Source: Pseudeuparius sepicola (taxonomy: Eukaryota > Arthropoda > Insecta > Coleoptera > Anthribidae). Taken from it: a DNA stretch of 64,000 bases. The stretch lies in assembly GCA_963920635.1 (NCBI GenBank), contig OY987302.1, positions 44,519,500 to 44,583,499 of the forward strand, in the 5' to 3' direction. The translations under genes were made by a program, and so were the position numbers. Position 1 is the stretch's first letter. The number at the start of each line of letters is the position of its first letter. Positions 11,002-22,236 of the stretch are shown one piece after another. The notes beneath the pieces were generated by a model. The model did not search any database. It had not been told where the DNA came from and was given only the letters and a program-made list of their open reading frames with translations.

Positions 11002-11054
11002 TTTCTATAGGAAAAATCTGTTTTGCGAAAGGGCATGTGGTCACACTACAGTCT

Positions 11055-11090
11055 TCCCTAATAGGGTTCCTTAGGAACCCTAGTCCCTAA
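11055..11090. mobile_element. Micro-hairpin insertion (22 bp) with 7-bp duplication
   Basis: The insert at 11062-11083 has arms AGGGTTCC and GGAACCCT around TTA. It is flanked by TCCCTAA at 11055-11061 and at 11084-11090. It has the same layout as the other micro-hairpins but different ends. Confidence 0.55.
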
Positions 11091-11494
11091 CAAGGAGAAG
11101 CCCACAAAACAGTAAAATATTCATCTTCTTTTTACTTTGTGTACATGGAATTGCTAATTTTATGGCTCCTAAATGCCGATTTGGATGGTTTACCAACGTT
11201 CGAAAAAAATTGCAATTTCAATAAAAAAAATGGAAAACGGAACACCCTGTATATACAAAAATACACAAAATTATATTCTATTAATTTCGAAGAACTTTTG
11301 TAGTAAAACTTTTTTTCTATCTCTTAATGCTGAAATTAATTTCCTAGTATCTCGTGTTCAGATTGTTTTTAAAATCTAGTTTGATGTTCCTGTGTAAAAC
11401 TTTTTTTGAAAATTCTAGCAACAAAACCTATAAGTGCGTAGAATTTCTGAATTAGTCCAGCACTGCAGTATTCAACAACAGCGGCGAAAAATCT
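11091..11494. other. AT-rich sequence without recognised features
   Basis: Contains the fragment ACACCCTGTATATAC near 11242, which resembles the ends of the ACAGGGTG foldback family, but no second arm is seen. No gene. Confidence 0.3.
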
Positions 11495-12085
11495 GACCAG
11501 AAACTATGGAGTTATCAATTTTTTCCCCTAAAGGGATGCAGGGGGTAGTTTTTTTGCCCGGCAATTTTTGTCAACCGAGGATTGATGCGTCTGGGATAAT
11601 TTTGAACGTTCTTGCTGAAAATGGCGAGGATTTGACCAAAACAACTTCGGGAGCGGGAAGGGGTAGTTTTTTGTCTGGCATTTTTTTTACTTCCGAGACT
11701 TTTTTGAACATCATTGTGAAAACGCCGAAATTCGGACCAGAAACAATGGAGTTATCATTTTTTTTTGCTAAAGGGATGCAGGGGGTAGTTTTGTCCGGCA
11801 ATTTTTTTCAACCGCGGATTGATGCCTCTAGGATAATTTTGAACGTCCTTGCTGAAAATGGCGAGGATTCGACCAAAAAAAAAACTTCACTAGTAGGAAG
11901 GGGCAGCTTTTTTACTTTTGAGACTCTTTTGAAAACTGCCAAATTCCGACCAGAAACAATGGACGCAGTTTGGTACGTTTAGAATAATTTTGAATGTCTG
12001 CTGAAAACGGAGAGCAAGAAAAATGAAGTTATTATTTTTTTCCTTAAAGTGGTACAATGGGGTAGTTTTTGACTGGTAAATTTTT
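11495..12085 (+). repeat. Tandem repeat, period about 240 bp, 2.5 copies
   Basis: Units begin at GACCAGAAACWATGG near 11495, 11735 and 11948. Shared landmarks are AAAGGGATGCAGGGGGTAG, CAACCG-GGATTGATGC and GCTGAAAATGGCGAGGATT. The first period is 240 bp, a multiple of three, so an open frame of 158 codons (11506-11982) crosses two units. The frame has no recognisable domain and is probably a by-product of the period. The third unit is shortened. Confidence 0.8.
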
Positions 12086-12119
12086 TCAGCCACGTATTTA
12101 TGAAATATTTGTACGATCC

Positions 12120-12160
12120 CACAAAGGATGCCAACTCGAGGGACTTGGCATCCTTTTGGG
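12120..12160. repeat. Short hairpin
   Basis: AAAGGATGCCAA and TTGGCATCCTTT lie ten bases apart in the run-up to the gypsy relic. No flanking direct repeat was found, so it is not counted among the micro-hairpin insertions. No promoter or terminator role can be inferred. Confidence 0.45.
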
Positions 12161-12249
12161 TTCGCCTAATAATATACGGCAAAGCACAGTCTGTAGTGAA
12201 GCTATATAGGTCTGTGTCCATACCAATGCTACTCGAACTGGTTCTGCTG

Positions 12250-13290
12250 GTATGATCAGACAAGTAGAAGAGGGAAAAGATATGGTTGTTCGATATTACA
12301 GTAAAACTACTTCTCCTACAGGTCGTAAACCTGTTGTAAATATCAGTACAGATAGATACATTGCTGTGATTTCAGTAATCCATTGTGGTATTTCACATTT
12401 GATGAAACCTACGAAAGGGTTTCACGAAGCTTCTGGTTTCCTAAGATGCGTCGATTTATCAGTAAGTATGTTGAAGCTTGTATCAACTGTATGTACCAGA
12501 AAAATCTATCTGGTAAAAAAACCTGGCTATTTACATCCAATACCAAAAATTCCTCACCTCTTGGTCTATTTTCTACGAGCTGACAAGGAAATAATTATGT
12601 TCTGGTCACTGTTGATGCTTTCATCAAATTTTTTTGTGTCGAAACAATTAAAAATATTAAATGACCAAGTGTGTCGTCGATGAATTAGAATCAGTCATCA
12701 AAATATTTGGAGTGCCAAACAGGATTCTCACCGACAAAGGGAAAGCCTTTGACTCCAAGAAAATAAAAGACTTTTGTAAGCAGAGAGAAATTAAGTTGCA
12801 CCTTAATGCTATAAAAACAGTATAATAGAACCGCCCTGAATTCTTTGGCAACTATGGGGGCGGACAGAGGTGATGATGAATTGTTACGAAAACATAACTA
12901 ATATCCAGTTGGGATTAAACAATACAATGCCGGTTTCCTCGAATAGGTGGAAGCGGTGGGGATCCTAAAACTTCGTAGTTCCATTGGCAAATGCATAGAA
13001 GCACACCAACAAACATAGAAGGCAAATTTTGATGCACATCGGGCAAAAACAAAAACGTTTGCCGAGTGCGAGTTGGTACTTGTCAAAATTTCGTCCAAAG
13101 GGAGTACGGGCAAGAGTCACAAGTTGGTGCCTAAATGGAAAGGTTCTTTCAGAATTTCTAAAGGGTTGGACAAAGACCGTTATGAAGTAATATAAATATC
13201 TGGGTCAAGTAGATCGAGACTTCCTTATTGTGAAGTCTATGCTACTGAACATATAAAGAGATGGGTTACCTTTGGAGATTTGTAAAAGAA
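12250..13290 (+). pseudogene. Ty3/gypsy-type integrase relic
   Basis: Translations in alternating frames give an integrase zinc-binding module: a His-x-GH-like start, FDETYERVSRSFWFPKMR and VEACINCMYQK, with the C-x2-C pair visible. A linker (GYLHPIPKIP) and part of the catalytic core follow, in order ILVTVDAFIKF-like, VVDELESVIKIFGVPNRIL and TDKGKAFDSK, with an Asp in the TD position. Several frameshifts and stops break the reading frame and the C-terminus fades near 13290. No LTR was identified on either side. The family assignment follows from the zinc-finger plus core arrangement; BEL/Pao is less likely. Confidence 0.7.
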
Positions 13291-13309
13291 AAAATAAGAA
13301 AAACAAATC

Positions 13310-13560
13310 GGCGGGAATCATTACAATAGTTCTCGGGGCGTTAAAAATTCCATTGACAACTAAGTCCGTTCTCTGGGCTTGAATATTTCTATCGGGAAGG
13401 TTATTTCCCTGAACTCAAAAAATTGCTGTCGGGATTACTATTTCACTGAGCTTGGAATATTGCTATCGGGCAGTTATTTCCCAGAGTTTTGAAAATTACC
13501 GCCGGGAAGAGTGGTTCCCTGGGTTGAAGCCATTAGGAAAGAGGGTTCCTGGGTTTTTAT
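13310..13560 (+). repeat. Degenerate tandem repeat downstream of the gypsy relic
   Basis: About five units of 45-55 bp share the core TGCTATCGGG-(A)-GTTATTTCCC(T)GAGCTTG. Unit starts fall near 13316, 13390, 13425, 13465 and 13502. Such repeats are common in 3' untranslated regions of gypsy elements, but that link is inferred from position only. Confidence 0.5.
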
Positions 13561-15480
13561 AGACCCTATGAGTCTGAGGGATTCTTTATGAATCATTGAG
13601 ATTAACTATCTCAGAAATATCTCAATTTCAAACACTAATTGTTTGTTTCAGATGGGAAATTCGACAACCATCCAGTCAATGTGAGCACCATCCTACGGTG
13701 TTAACCATTTTCTTTGTAACGCTCAGGAAGAACATAAACGCAATTTTAGTTAATCAGTGCGAGTGTCTTATTTTATTATTTCCAAATACTTTACACAAAT
13801 AACTGTAACCCAACTTTTCCATATCAATTCCCGCAAAACAAGAGATCATTCGCTGTTTTGTCAATTTCACATATTCATCAACATCCCAAGCATGATGGGC
13901 TTAATAGAATTTTGCTGGAGCCCTCACCCTTCCCCCACTCCATCCATCCACAATCCATCGCTGAATTATAGAATGGTTTGATGGACCTTGATTGCCATCG
14001 ATGTGTTCAGTGCTGAATTTAGGAATTTGCCCAATGTTGAGGCCATCGTTGGCGCCAACGCTATTTTGTCTTTGTCAATCCACACATTGGACGCACATTG
14101 TTGGCGTCAATACTGGCCCCAATGTGTTGAGTGCGGGTCATAGACAAAGGTTCAGGTAATATAATAATATATTTGATCTGTCCTCACATTACAAAAATAA
14201 GGGGAACCAGCAAAGTTGTTTATATTGTTTCAGGGGTTAGGTTCCGAGTATGTGCAGTCCATAAACACGAAATTTATTTACACAGTTGTATTTTGTATTC
14301 ACGACCCTCGCTTATTTTACGAGGGCCATGGTTATATTATAATAATACATTTCATAATTACACCTACAAATGTCTGGATTCTTTACACTAATTCTGCAAC
14401 ATAATAGATTGGTTAGATTATCTAAAGCAATTCAAAAAGTTAAGTCCACCACTTTGCGTCTTTTGTTTTAAGTCAATATGTTTAATAAAAACGCCATATG
14501 TGCAATGAAACTGTTTTGAGATCGTTGAGATTTTGTGTTTTTTCTCCTGCCATCCACAGCTGCAGTATTTAAATGTCGAAACAGATTTAAATTATAATTG
14601 GTATGCTGCACTGTTTAATGAAAATGCCGTATATACAAAAACGTTGTTTTGAGGTAATTGAGGCTTTGGGTTTTGTCTTCTGCCAGCCGCCAGCCACAAC
14701 TTTTAAATTCATGCATTAAAAAAGTTCCTGATTGAATAGCTTGCTAATTTATATGAAACTTTGAAAGAACTGCAACGGCAATTTATTATTCAGCTACTGA
14801 CAAAATGTTAAATGAATAAAAATAATAAAAAACTGTATCCGTGAGATGGGAAACTGAAAACAAAAACATAGGTAAAGAGAAAACCTATATTTCGAAATTT
14901 TTATTATAATAATATACAATAATGGGTACCTATCTGATATTTTGGTTAAATTTTCAAATAAAAAAACTAATAAAAACTATAAAAAATCTTTGAACTTGCC
15001 CTAACTTATTCATTTATTTTTATATGGTGTTTACTTATAAAAATTGTAACATATGGCAAATGACCTTAGCAATAGGGTACTTGACAATATTTTTAATTGC
15101 TCTAAAATTCTACTCTGTTTACGTTTACAGTAGATGTACCAACATAACACGTAATAAATGAAACAACGGCTTTTAACCCTTATTTTTTATGATAATTAAA
15201 GACAAAGTTGCACAATTTTGTTCAGGCTGAAATCTACAGTTTCGTCGTTCTAGTGTCCAGAGCGCCAAATGTGGCAACTCTGTGCCTCTTAGGAGAAACG
15301 GAACTGTAAGGTTGCCGGTGCCCGTTTGCAATCATTCGTAGAACAAAGGCAAATTGCAGTTTTCTATTCAAGTATCTCCAGCTTGCCTATGAATATCTGT
15401 TACTTAATGTATTGAAACCTTTGAGCTTTAACTAACGCAATTGCACACACAAATTTTGTCACATAAAGACTTTTTATTAC
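13561..15480. other. AT-rich sequence without recognised features
   Basis: Read on both strands. Frames of 60-90 codons (13596, 13757, 14131) have no recognisable domain and no splice-site pattern. No tRNA or long repeat was seen. Confidence 0.35.
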
Positions 15481-15625
15481 GAATATGTTCCGTATATTGA
15501 CTCCTCTATATCAAAATGGTGTCCTTTTATGCTGCACACGCTGGAAACTACTTATATCCTTCATCTCTGCCACGTAACACTTTAGTTAAAATATCTGTAT
15601 ACGGAACATACTATAAATATTCAGG
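15480..15625. repeat. Possible short MITE, TATGTTCCGTATA ends
   Basis: TATGTTCCGTATA at about 15486 and its inverse TATACGGAACATA at about 15598 are spaced about 110 bp apart. No target duplication is clear. Confidence 0.3.
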
Positions 15626-17325
15626 TACCAATATAATGGGGGAAATATTCGCGTATTTGGCAACGTTACCCGCCCACCTAGCCATCTAACCATATTCATA
15701 TATCCACGTCATCTAACACGTATGGTTTTCTGACCGTCAGATGACATCCCGTGATGCCAACTGTCATTCCGTATCTCGCTAAATCAAAATATTAGTAGAT
15801 AATATCTGTGCCATTTATTATAGTTTGTTATTGATATTTACTATTATATATTGTTTGCGGACCTAGTTATCATGTTGTTAGATGTGTAAGGTAAGGTATC
15901 ATGGACATGGACCCTGAAAGGACAATCCGTAATTTGCCGAAATTGGATGCTGTTAGCGTCTGCCGAAATCCATGGGATAAAACTGCAAAGGTTTGTACCT
16001 ACGTTGTAGTAAGAATACAGTAGGTAGTAGGTATTATGAGTTATTAATAAAGAGAGAACCTCGGCCTAGGGACCATCTTGAAGGCGTGTTTATGAAGATG
16101 CCATAGTGCTTAGAAGTACCTTCCGAGCCCGAATTCCAGACTTTAGGCCCAACCTAGCCAAGAAAATTTACAGAAAAACGATTGAATAAGTATTTACGAA
16201 AAAAAACCTTCTTGACTAAAATCGTCGATGGAGGAAGGAATCAATCAACGCTAAAAGTGGTTTCACGGGGCATCATAAGTCTGGGAGTTTGAGGTTAGAA
16301 TTTTGAAATTTCAACTTTCCTTGTAACTTTCACTGCCGAATAAGGTTATGTCTCAGAACACTTCAGTGGTATCGCTATGTTGCCAAATTGCCGTTATAAA
16401 ACACTTGTGACGTCATAAGTGCTTTTCCGCCAAATTTCAAAGAAAGTCTAATAAGTTCCTAATTACGTAAATATACATATTTTAAATAATCGTAGGGTCT
16501 TAGGCAAGTGTTCAGGAATTGTTTTATCAAGTTTGTAAAATTTCGTCAAGAACCCTAGTTGCAAATATCATAGTGCCGTATATTGTGCTGCTGGATCTAC
16601 GGATACTGCAATACTTCTAACAAGTACCATACGGCAAAACTTATTAGCTAGATCAAAAAATAGCCTATTTATACGGCAGACAAAAAATTGAAATCATTTC
16701 ACATGGTGCAGATATGGCTTTTGAAGCAAAATAAGTGGTTGCATAATCACCAGAATAGTCCAATTTTGCTCTAAACGAGAAATCATGAAAATGTTGGTTA
16801 GGGCGTTTTCATTTAACACGGCATAGTATATAATTAATGACAATTTCTTTACAACTTCTCAACTATATTTAATTTAGCATAGTATGCCTATCGTAAATGT
16901 TACGCCTTTGTTCCTTTACTTGTCTCTTCCATTTGTCCTGCTGGTGTCCAACTCTATTTAAAACATTTCCTCTTAAACTCATATTGTGTGACATTCCAGG
17001 TGTATTTGTTGAATCATCCTAGAATTTAAAAAAAAATTACAGATGTATCTAATGTATAGTTAAAGATAATCTATACACTAATAAGATGTGAATTATTTTT
17101 ATTAATCAAAACTACTTTCCGTTTTTCATGGAAAAATCCCTTTGTTATATTTTGTGACAGAAATTTCGTGGACAAAATACAGTCTGTTACTCAGTTAGAA
17201 TGGAAAAATTCGATACTCGTAGTTCCTCACGCTCGCTAACGCTCACGTTCGGAATCTTCCACTCGTATTGAATTTTTTCATTCTAACCTCATTACAGAAT
17301 CTACTATTCTTAACTCGCTTTTGGT
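15626..17325. other. Non-coding sequence with a hairpin motif at 16223
   Basis: No gene recognised. A copy of the CGTCGATGGAGGAAGGAATC motif at 16223-16250 ends AATCAACG and matches the iterons of the 26853-30908 element. GTTAGAATGGAAAAATTCGAT at about 17196 and its inverse at about 17265 form a pair just before the MITE at 17331. Confidence 0.4.
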
Positions 17326-17330
17326 GACAA

Positions 17331-17859
17331 AGCCCGATTTATAAACTTTGACATTTGACGTTGCCGTTTGAAGTTTGATGTTGCCATTTGACGTTCGAAA
17401 GTTGGACATCGAAGATTTGATGCTAGTATTTATAAACTCAAATTCCGTTGCCGTTTGACGTTCCGTCGGGGATAACCAACTTTTATCTTTTTCCATTTGC
17501 CGTTGCAGCTCCGGCCAATGAAGTGTCGTTTTAAGGGTCACTGGGAGGTCACATGGTTTCCCAGTCTTATCAGCTGATCATCTGTATCGATTTTGTGTAA
17601 TATTTTAATATTAATTATCCGAATTAACGCTACATGGTAGTAAACAGAATGGATTCAGAGTTGCAAAATCAGAATATTATAAAATCGAACGACTTCACTC
17701 CGATGACAATGATTGTTGTTGTTATGGTTTATCTTTCTGGCGTTGATACCAGGCAGGCGTACAGAAAATTCCAAACCGAACGGAAAAAGTTTATAAACGA
17801 CTTTGGAAACAGAGCTGCGGCAGCGTCAAACGGAAACGTAAAAGTTTATAAATCCGGCT
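17331..17859 (+). mobile_element. MITE copy 1, ends AGCC(C/G)GATTTATAAACTTT
   Basis: Terminal inverted repeats start AGCCCGATTTATAAACTTTG at 17331 and end AAGTTTATAAATCCGGCT at 17859. The subterminal region iterates TTGACGTTGCCGTTTGA. Flanks CAA and TAA are compatible with a decayed 3-bp TWA duplication, the PIF/Harbinger pattern. It contains an ATG-initiated frame at 17646 shared with the other two copies. No transposase. Confidence 0.65.
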
Positions 17860-17888
17860 TAATGCTAGTAGGAGTGTTTTTCCCATAA
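17646..17888 (+). CDS. Small conserved ORF in MITE copy 1
   Basis: Starting at the ATG at 17646 the frame reads MDSELQNQNIIKSNDF. A hydrophobic run rich in M, I, V and Y follows, then a basic stretch QAYRKFQTERKKFINDF. It continues into the terminal inverted repeat and out of the element. The same start is found in copies 2 and 3, so it probably represents the first exon of the autonomous parent's protein. I do not recognise the family. The hydrophobic segment could be membrane-spanning. Whether it is expressed is unknown. Confidence 0.3.
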   Translation, partial: RMDSELQNQNIIKSNDFTPMTMIVVVMVYLSGVDTRQAYRKFQTERKKFINDFGNRAAAASNGNVKVYKSGLMLVGVFFP

Positions 17889-18386
17889 TATATAAACATA
17901 CTGTATTCTTTCTTTTGAGTTTCTCTTCATTTTTTTGGCAATGATTTCTTTGGTGGCCCACACACACATAGGAAATACTTTCAAGAGTTAACTGAACCAC
18001 ATGTGTGATCCTTTATTCTTTTGACATTAGTGCACCTGCAAGTTCTCATGGTAGCTGATGGCTCTCTTTTTTAACATAAATAATGTCCGCAATAATGCAT
18101 TTCCTCCAACAGATATATATGATATGAATATCATGGTGTTCCAGTAGCCACTACTTTGTCCACCAGGATCGACGATTTTCAATTTTTTTTCTTGATTATG
18201 CAAGCTACTGTCCTATAATAGATAGTGCCAGTAAATTTTTGGAAAAATAAAATTATTAACAGGCAAGGACCAGCCGGAAAATTTAGGATTGCCAAATAGC
18301 ATGAAACACGTGTATGCGGTTACTAGTTTTTCTTTTTGTTAATTTTGAGTGCTTATGCCCATTATCACCTTTTCTTGCAAATCTAA
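17889..18386. other. Spacer between MITE copies 1 and 2
   Basis: AT-rich. No feature found on either strand. Confidence 0.3.
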
Positions 18387-18925
18387 AGCCGGATTTATAA
18401 ACTTTGATGCTTGACGTTGCCGTTTACAGTTTGAAGTTTCCGTTTGACGTTGACGCAGCTTCTGTTTCCAAGTCGTTTATAAACTTTTTACGTTTAGGAT
18501 TCTCTGTATGCCTGTGTGTTATCAACGCCAGAAAAATAAAGCATAAAATAACAATCATCGTCATCGGAGCGAAGTCGTTCAATTTCTGATTTAGCAACTC
18601 TGAATCCATGTTGTTTACTACTATGTAGCGTTATTTTGGATAATTAATATTACAAATATTACACAAAATCAATATAGATGATCAGCTGATAAACTGAGAA
18701 ACCATGTGACCTCCCACGTGACTCTTAAGTAGGCACGCAACGGCAAATTGAAAAAGATAAATGTTGGTTATCCCTGACGGAACGTCAAACGGCAATGGAA
18801 TTTGAGTTTATAAATGCAAACATGAAATCTTCGATGTCCAACTTTCAAACATCAACCGGAAACGGCAAACATCAACCGGAAACGGCAAACATCAAACGGC
18901 AACGTCAAAGTTTATAAATCGGGCT
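18387..18925 (-). mobile_element. MITE copy 2 (inverted)
   Basis: Same family as copy 1 but in opposite orientation: ends AGCCGGATTTATAAACTTTG and its inverse. The shared small ORF lies on the minus strand at 18609-18424 and opens MDSELLNQKLNDFAPMTMIV. A block ACATCAACCGGAAACGGCAA is tandemly duplicated near 18843-18890, lengthening the right iteron array. Confidence 0.65.
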
Positions 18926-18929
18926 TTTA

Positions 18930-21029
18930 ACCTTCATATAAAACATTTTTCAACATAACCTCAAATTTTCCGAGAAAATGGCAAAACACCGATTTCTCGT
19001 TTTTTTTCTCTATTAAAAATAACTCGATTAACATGATATTTTGTGAAAATATACCTTTTTTGCATTTAATAAGCCTGATTTTATTGGAATCTGGGAAACA
19101 AGTAGTTTCCGAGATATTCACAAAACCAAAATATTCCACAGAAAACTATATTGGATTAAAACATTTTGTTGGGGATCATTTTAACCATTGAAATGGTATT
19201 TATATTATGTTGATGATTTATTTTTCTTGAAACCACTTAAAATTACGAAAAACCAATAAAATTCACTGTCCAGTTGCGGTAAATAAATTTGGCGTTATTA
19301 GGTTGATCTTAGTTGCCTGTCTAATCTTATTCTTGTAAATAACCCGCCCTACGAACATTGACCATCTTGTTTGCAAAAGTCTTTTGATAACTTCGAAAAG
19401 ATATGTTCTAAAAATCGAAGGAGATAATAAATCTCTTAATTGAGTGTTGTACTTTCCTCCAGTGCTGTAAGAAACCTCGAAAATCCGATACCCAAAATAT
19501 TTCCCAACTCCCGATTTTCTACTTCCGAGACACAGGGCGGCTGTAGAATAATTTTTAGTTAGAGAACGACACATAAAAATGATCCGATTTCTCTTGGGAA
19601 AAAGCTTAATATCTCTCGACACCGCCTCTTTAAAAATCGAAAAAGTGTTAAAACTCTTAATCAGACCTTCCTCTTGCTTCGTATTGCCAAATGCGTCACT
19701 CAAAGACCCCATTTAAAAAAAAAAAATTCGTCGCGCTCTCGGAAGGTACAGTTTTTAGGAACCATTGTACCAGTAGAATTTATATTTGCCTGTCAGCACA
19801 AAAACAATAAATCAATGGAAGCCATATGTGCCCTGTCCAAAACAATTGTTAAAATTTATGGCACCAGTCAACAATAGGGTATTTTATACGAGATACCATT
19901 TAACTTCTAGTTGATAGCAGTTATTACATCCCATTCTTTAAAAATATTGAACCATAGGTTATTGCAAAAACGGGTTGGTTGTGCAATAAATAATGTCATC
20001 ATGCAATACATCAAAGTCTTCCCCTATGTCATGCTCGCCAAAATGTGGTATGTTGCCATCGTAACATTTTTAAAATCTTATCTCGCGAAAAATTCCCTAA
20101 TGTCTCTGAACATCTAAGAGAGTTTCAATGGGCTATAATATCTAAAATCTAAAATAAAGAAGAAAGAAAAAATCACTGGAACCCGTTTCGGTAGTATGAA
20201 GGGGGAACCAAAATGTGGTATTAAGTGACGCCCCTCCTCCAACTCCCTAGGCCCTGCCCACCCCAACTTTAAAATCTTAAATGTCAACCCCCACATATGA
20301 TATATCTTTGAAAAGCTCTTGAAAAAGCTTTCCAACAGTACCAATCCTAGGTCCTAGGTACATTTGGTTCTTGAATTGTTTCGCTGCATAAATCTACTAT
20401 CTTTGCGTATATCTCTTCTGTAATTTTTAATCATTATCTATGTTCGTGGAGCAATCCCGTACCAGGGCCAAACTAGTAACTGTTAATATCTTGGTGAGGA
20501 ATTTCAGAATTTCTTTGAGCTATTATAATATGTCATTATAGATTTTGCTGGATAAGCCGACCAGTATCGTATTTCATTTTTTGTCCTAAATTTTTGTATT
20601 AAACCCATTTTATTTCATTGTACGCGATATTTTGGCAAATTTTTGTCTGACCGTCAGACAGAAACAAGACAAAAATAAATCTGTTTCTTTTCGATTTGAT
20701 TTTTCGTACACATAAGAAAATTCAGCTTAGCCAATAAGCCCTAATATGTCTCCAATTTTTCCTACCAATCCCGACAATCTAGGGAGTTTAGCGAATGTCA
20801 AGACTTATTCGGTGAGACGACTGTATTAACAGTTAGATTATTTGATCAAGATCTTTAGATTAGATTATTTGATCAGGACAGAAAAATTCATTATAAGGTG
20901 GATCTTTCATATTATAAACCTAGGTCCTAAAGTTCTTGGTTTCTGAGATACAGGGTGTGGTAGTTCTCTTTTGAAATAAAATGTTGGCAATATCTCTGAA
21001 ATTTGGCACTGCAGTGTTTTTGGAAGAAT
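18930..21029. other. Non-coding sequence, one unexplained ORF
   Basis: The longest frame is 149 codons on the minus strand (19712-19263): basic, with Ser/Lys/Arg-rich stretches and no domain I recognise. No splice context or repeat explains it. ACAGGGTGTG-like sequence near 20952 may be the outer edge of the foldback that follows. Otherwise nothing was seen. Confidence 0.35.
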
Positions 21030-21712
21030 AAGCTGAAGATGTCAATTTCTACGTATCTCACAGAGGGCGCCACTTGCGCTATTTTTAAATGGTGCTTTGA
21101 CTCGTAACTTTTTTGAGGTTATCTTTTTGGTCTTTCAGGTCAATCATTTTAGTCCATCTTTTTATTCAGCAACAAAAAATTACCCTACTCTCTTTCATAA
21201 CAATAAAATCAACCGTTTGCATTGAAACTGACAAAACGTGCCCCAAAATACCTGTTAACTCCAACATTTATCACCTACCACTTTCAAATGCTACAGATCA
21301 ACTGTAGAGTCAAAATGATGAAAAATTGGTCAAACCACCACTGGCTTTCTTGAAATAGGATGTTCAAATTTTGTCACATTCAATCCTTTCTATTTTGAAA
21401 GCGAATAATTTTTATTTCATTGTTCATTGATCTGTAATATTTGAAAGCGGTGAAAATTTTATTTTCGAAATGTTGGAGTTAACAAGGGTTTTGGTGCGCG
21501 TTTTTTCAATTTCAACGCAAATGCTTAATTTTATCGTTATGGAACAAGAGTACCTTTTTGTTGCAGAATAAAAAGATATGCACTAAAACGATGGACCTGC
21601 AAGACCATAAAGATAGGTAACTTCAAAAAAGTTCGAGTAAACGCACCATCCAAAAATTGCGCAAGTGGCGCCCTCTGCGAGATACGTAGAAATTGACATT
21701 TTCAGCGTTGAG
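21030..21712. repeat. Foldback element
   Basis: Arms pair 21030-21302 with 21428-21712. Shared blocks include TCAATTTCTACGTATCTC, GAGGGCGCCACTTGCGC, GTTAACTCCAACATTT and TTTGAAAGCGGT/ACCACTTTCAAA. The left arm may start further out, near 20950, while the right side stops at the MULE end, so the MULE may have inserted in it. No genes. Confidence 0.65.
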
Positions 21713-22236
21713 TGAAGGAATAACAAGAGGCGAATCCAGGAAATAAGTGCACAGGAATAAAACGCACAGAAAAAAGCGCACAGTCACATCAGCGCACGGG
21801 AAATAACCGCACATGGAAAAAAGCGCACACGAAAAAAAGCGCACACTGCAAAAAGCGTACAAGGAAAAATGCGCACAAGGAAAAATGCGCACACATTAAG
21901 TGTGTGTTTCACATTTTGGGGTATAATTCTTTGAAATAGGCTTATTCCATGGCCCATTGTTATCAAAAGAATACCCCCAAAAATCACACACCGTATTGGG
22001 CATTTGCAAATAAACAGGCAAATATCAAAAACCATTTAGGTAAATAGTATTCGGATTATTACATTTACATTAATTTAATCCCTATTATTATCTTAATCTA
22101 CATAACGAGTATACCTGTCACCTAATTTGACATGGGAAGGGCCGGCTTATATATGTATAAGCCAGGCAGTTAGAGTTGTCTTTAATCTTCCAAAACTTTC
22201 GAACAAGGCAGTTTACATTTTCTTTGAATTAGCAAA

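Larger units (their letters stand above)
3431..11010 (-). mobile_element. Degenerate DIRS retrotransposon (DIRS-B) with nested insertions
   Basis: A minus-strand DIRS element reconstructed from its pieces. The right terminal repeat survives at 3431-3510 and starts at TTA followed by CGATCAAACGAACTT. The internal complementary region is at 7955-8075. A tyrosine-recombinase tail lies at 8255-8669, the start of the reverse-transcriptase region at about 9640-9720, and the Gag-like frame at 9842-11001. Most of RT, RNase H and the recombinase is missing and is replaced by 8690-9620. Two inverted-repeat elements occupy 3511-5490 and 5642-7944. The left terminal repeat is not found near 11010. The pieces match the intact copy at 36060-40841 in order and sequence, so the call is firm although the element is dead. 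Confidence 0.8.

Noticed and set aside
11506..11982. 158-codon ORF as a gene
   Set aside because: It exists because a 240-bp tandem repeat keeps frame; there is no domain and no splice context.
21741..21893. Regularly spaced GCGCAC repeats that look like a CRISPR array
   Set aside because: Eukaryotic context, spacers are short A/G-rich and non-unique, and the same array appears inverted at 23908-24030 around a MULE transposase.
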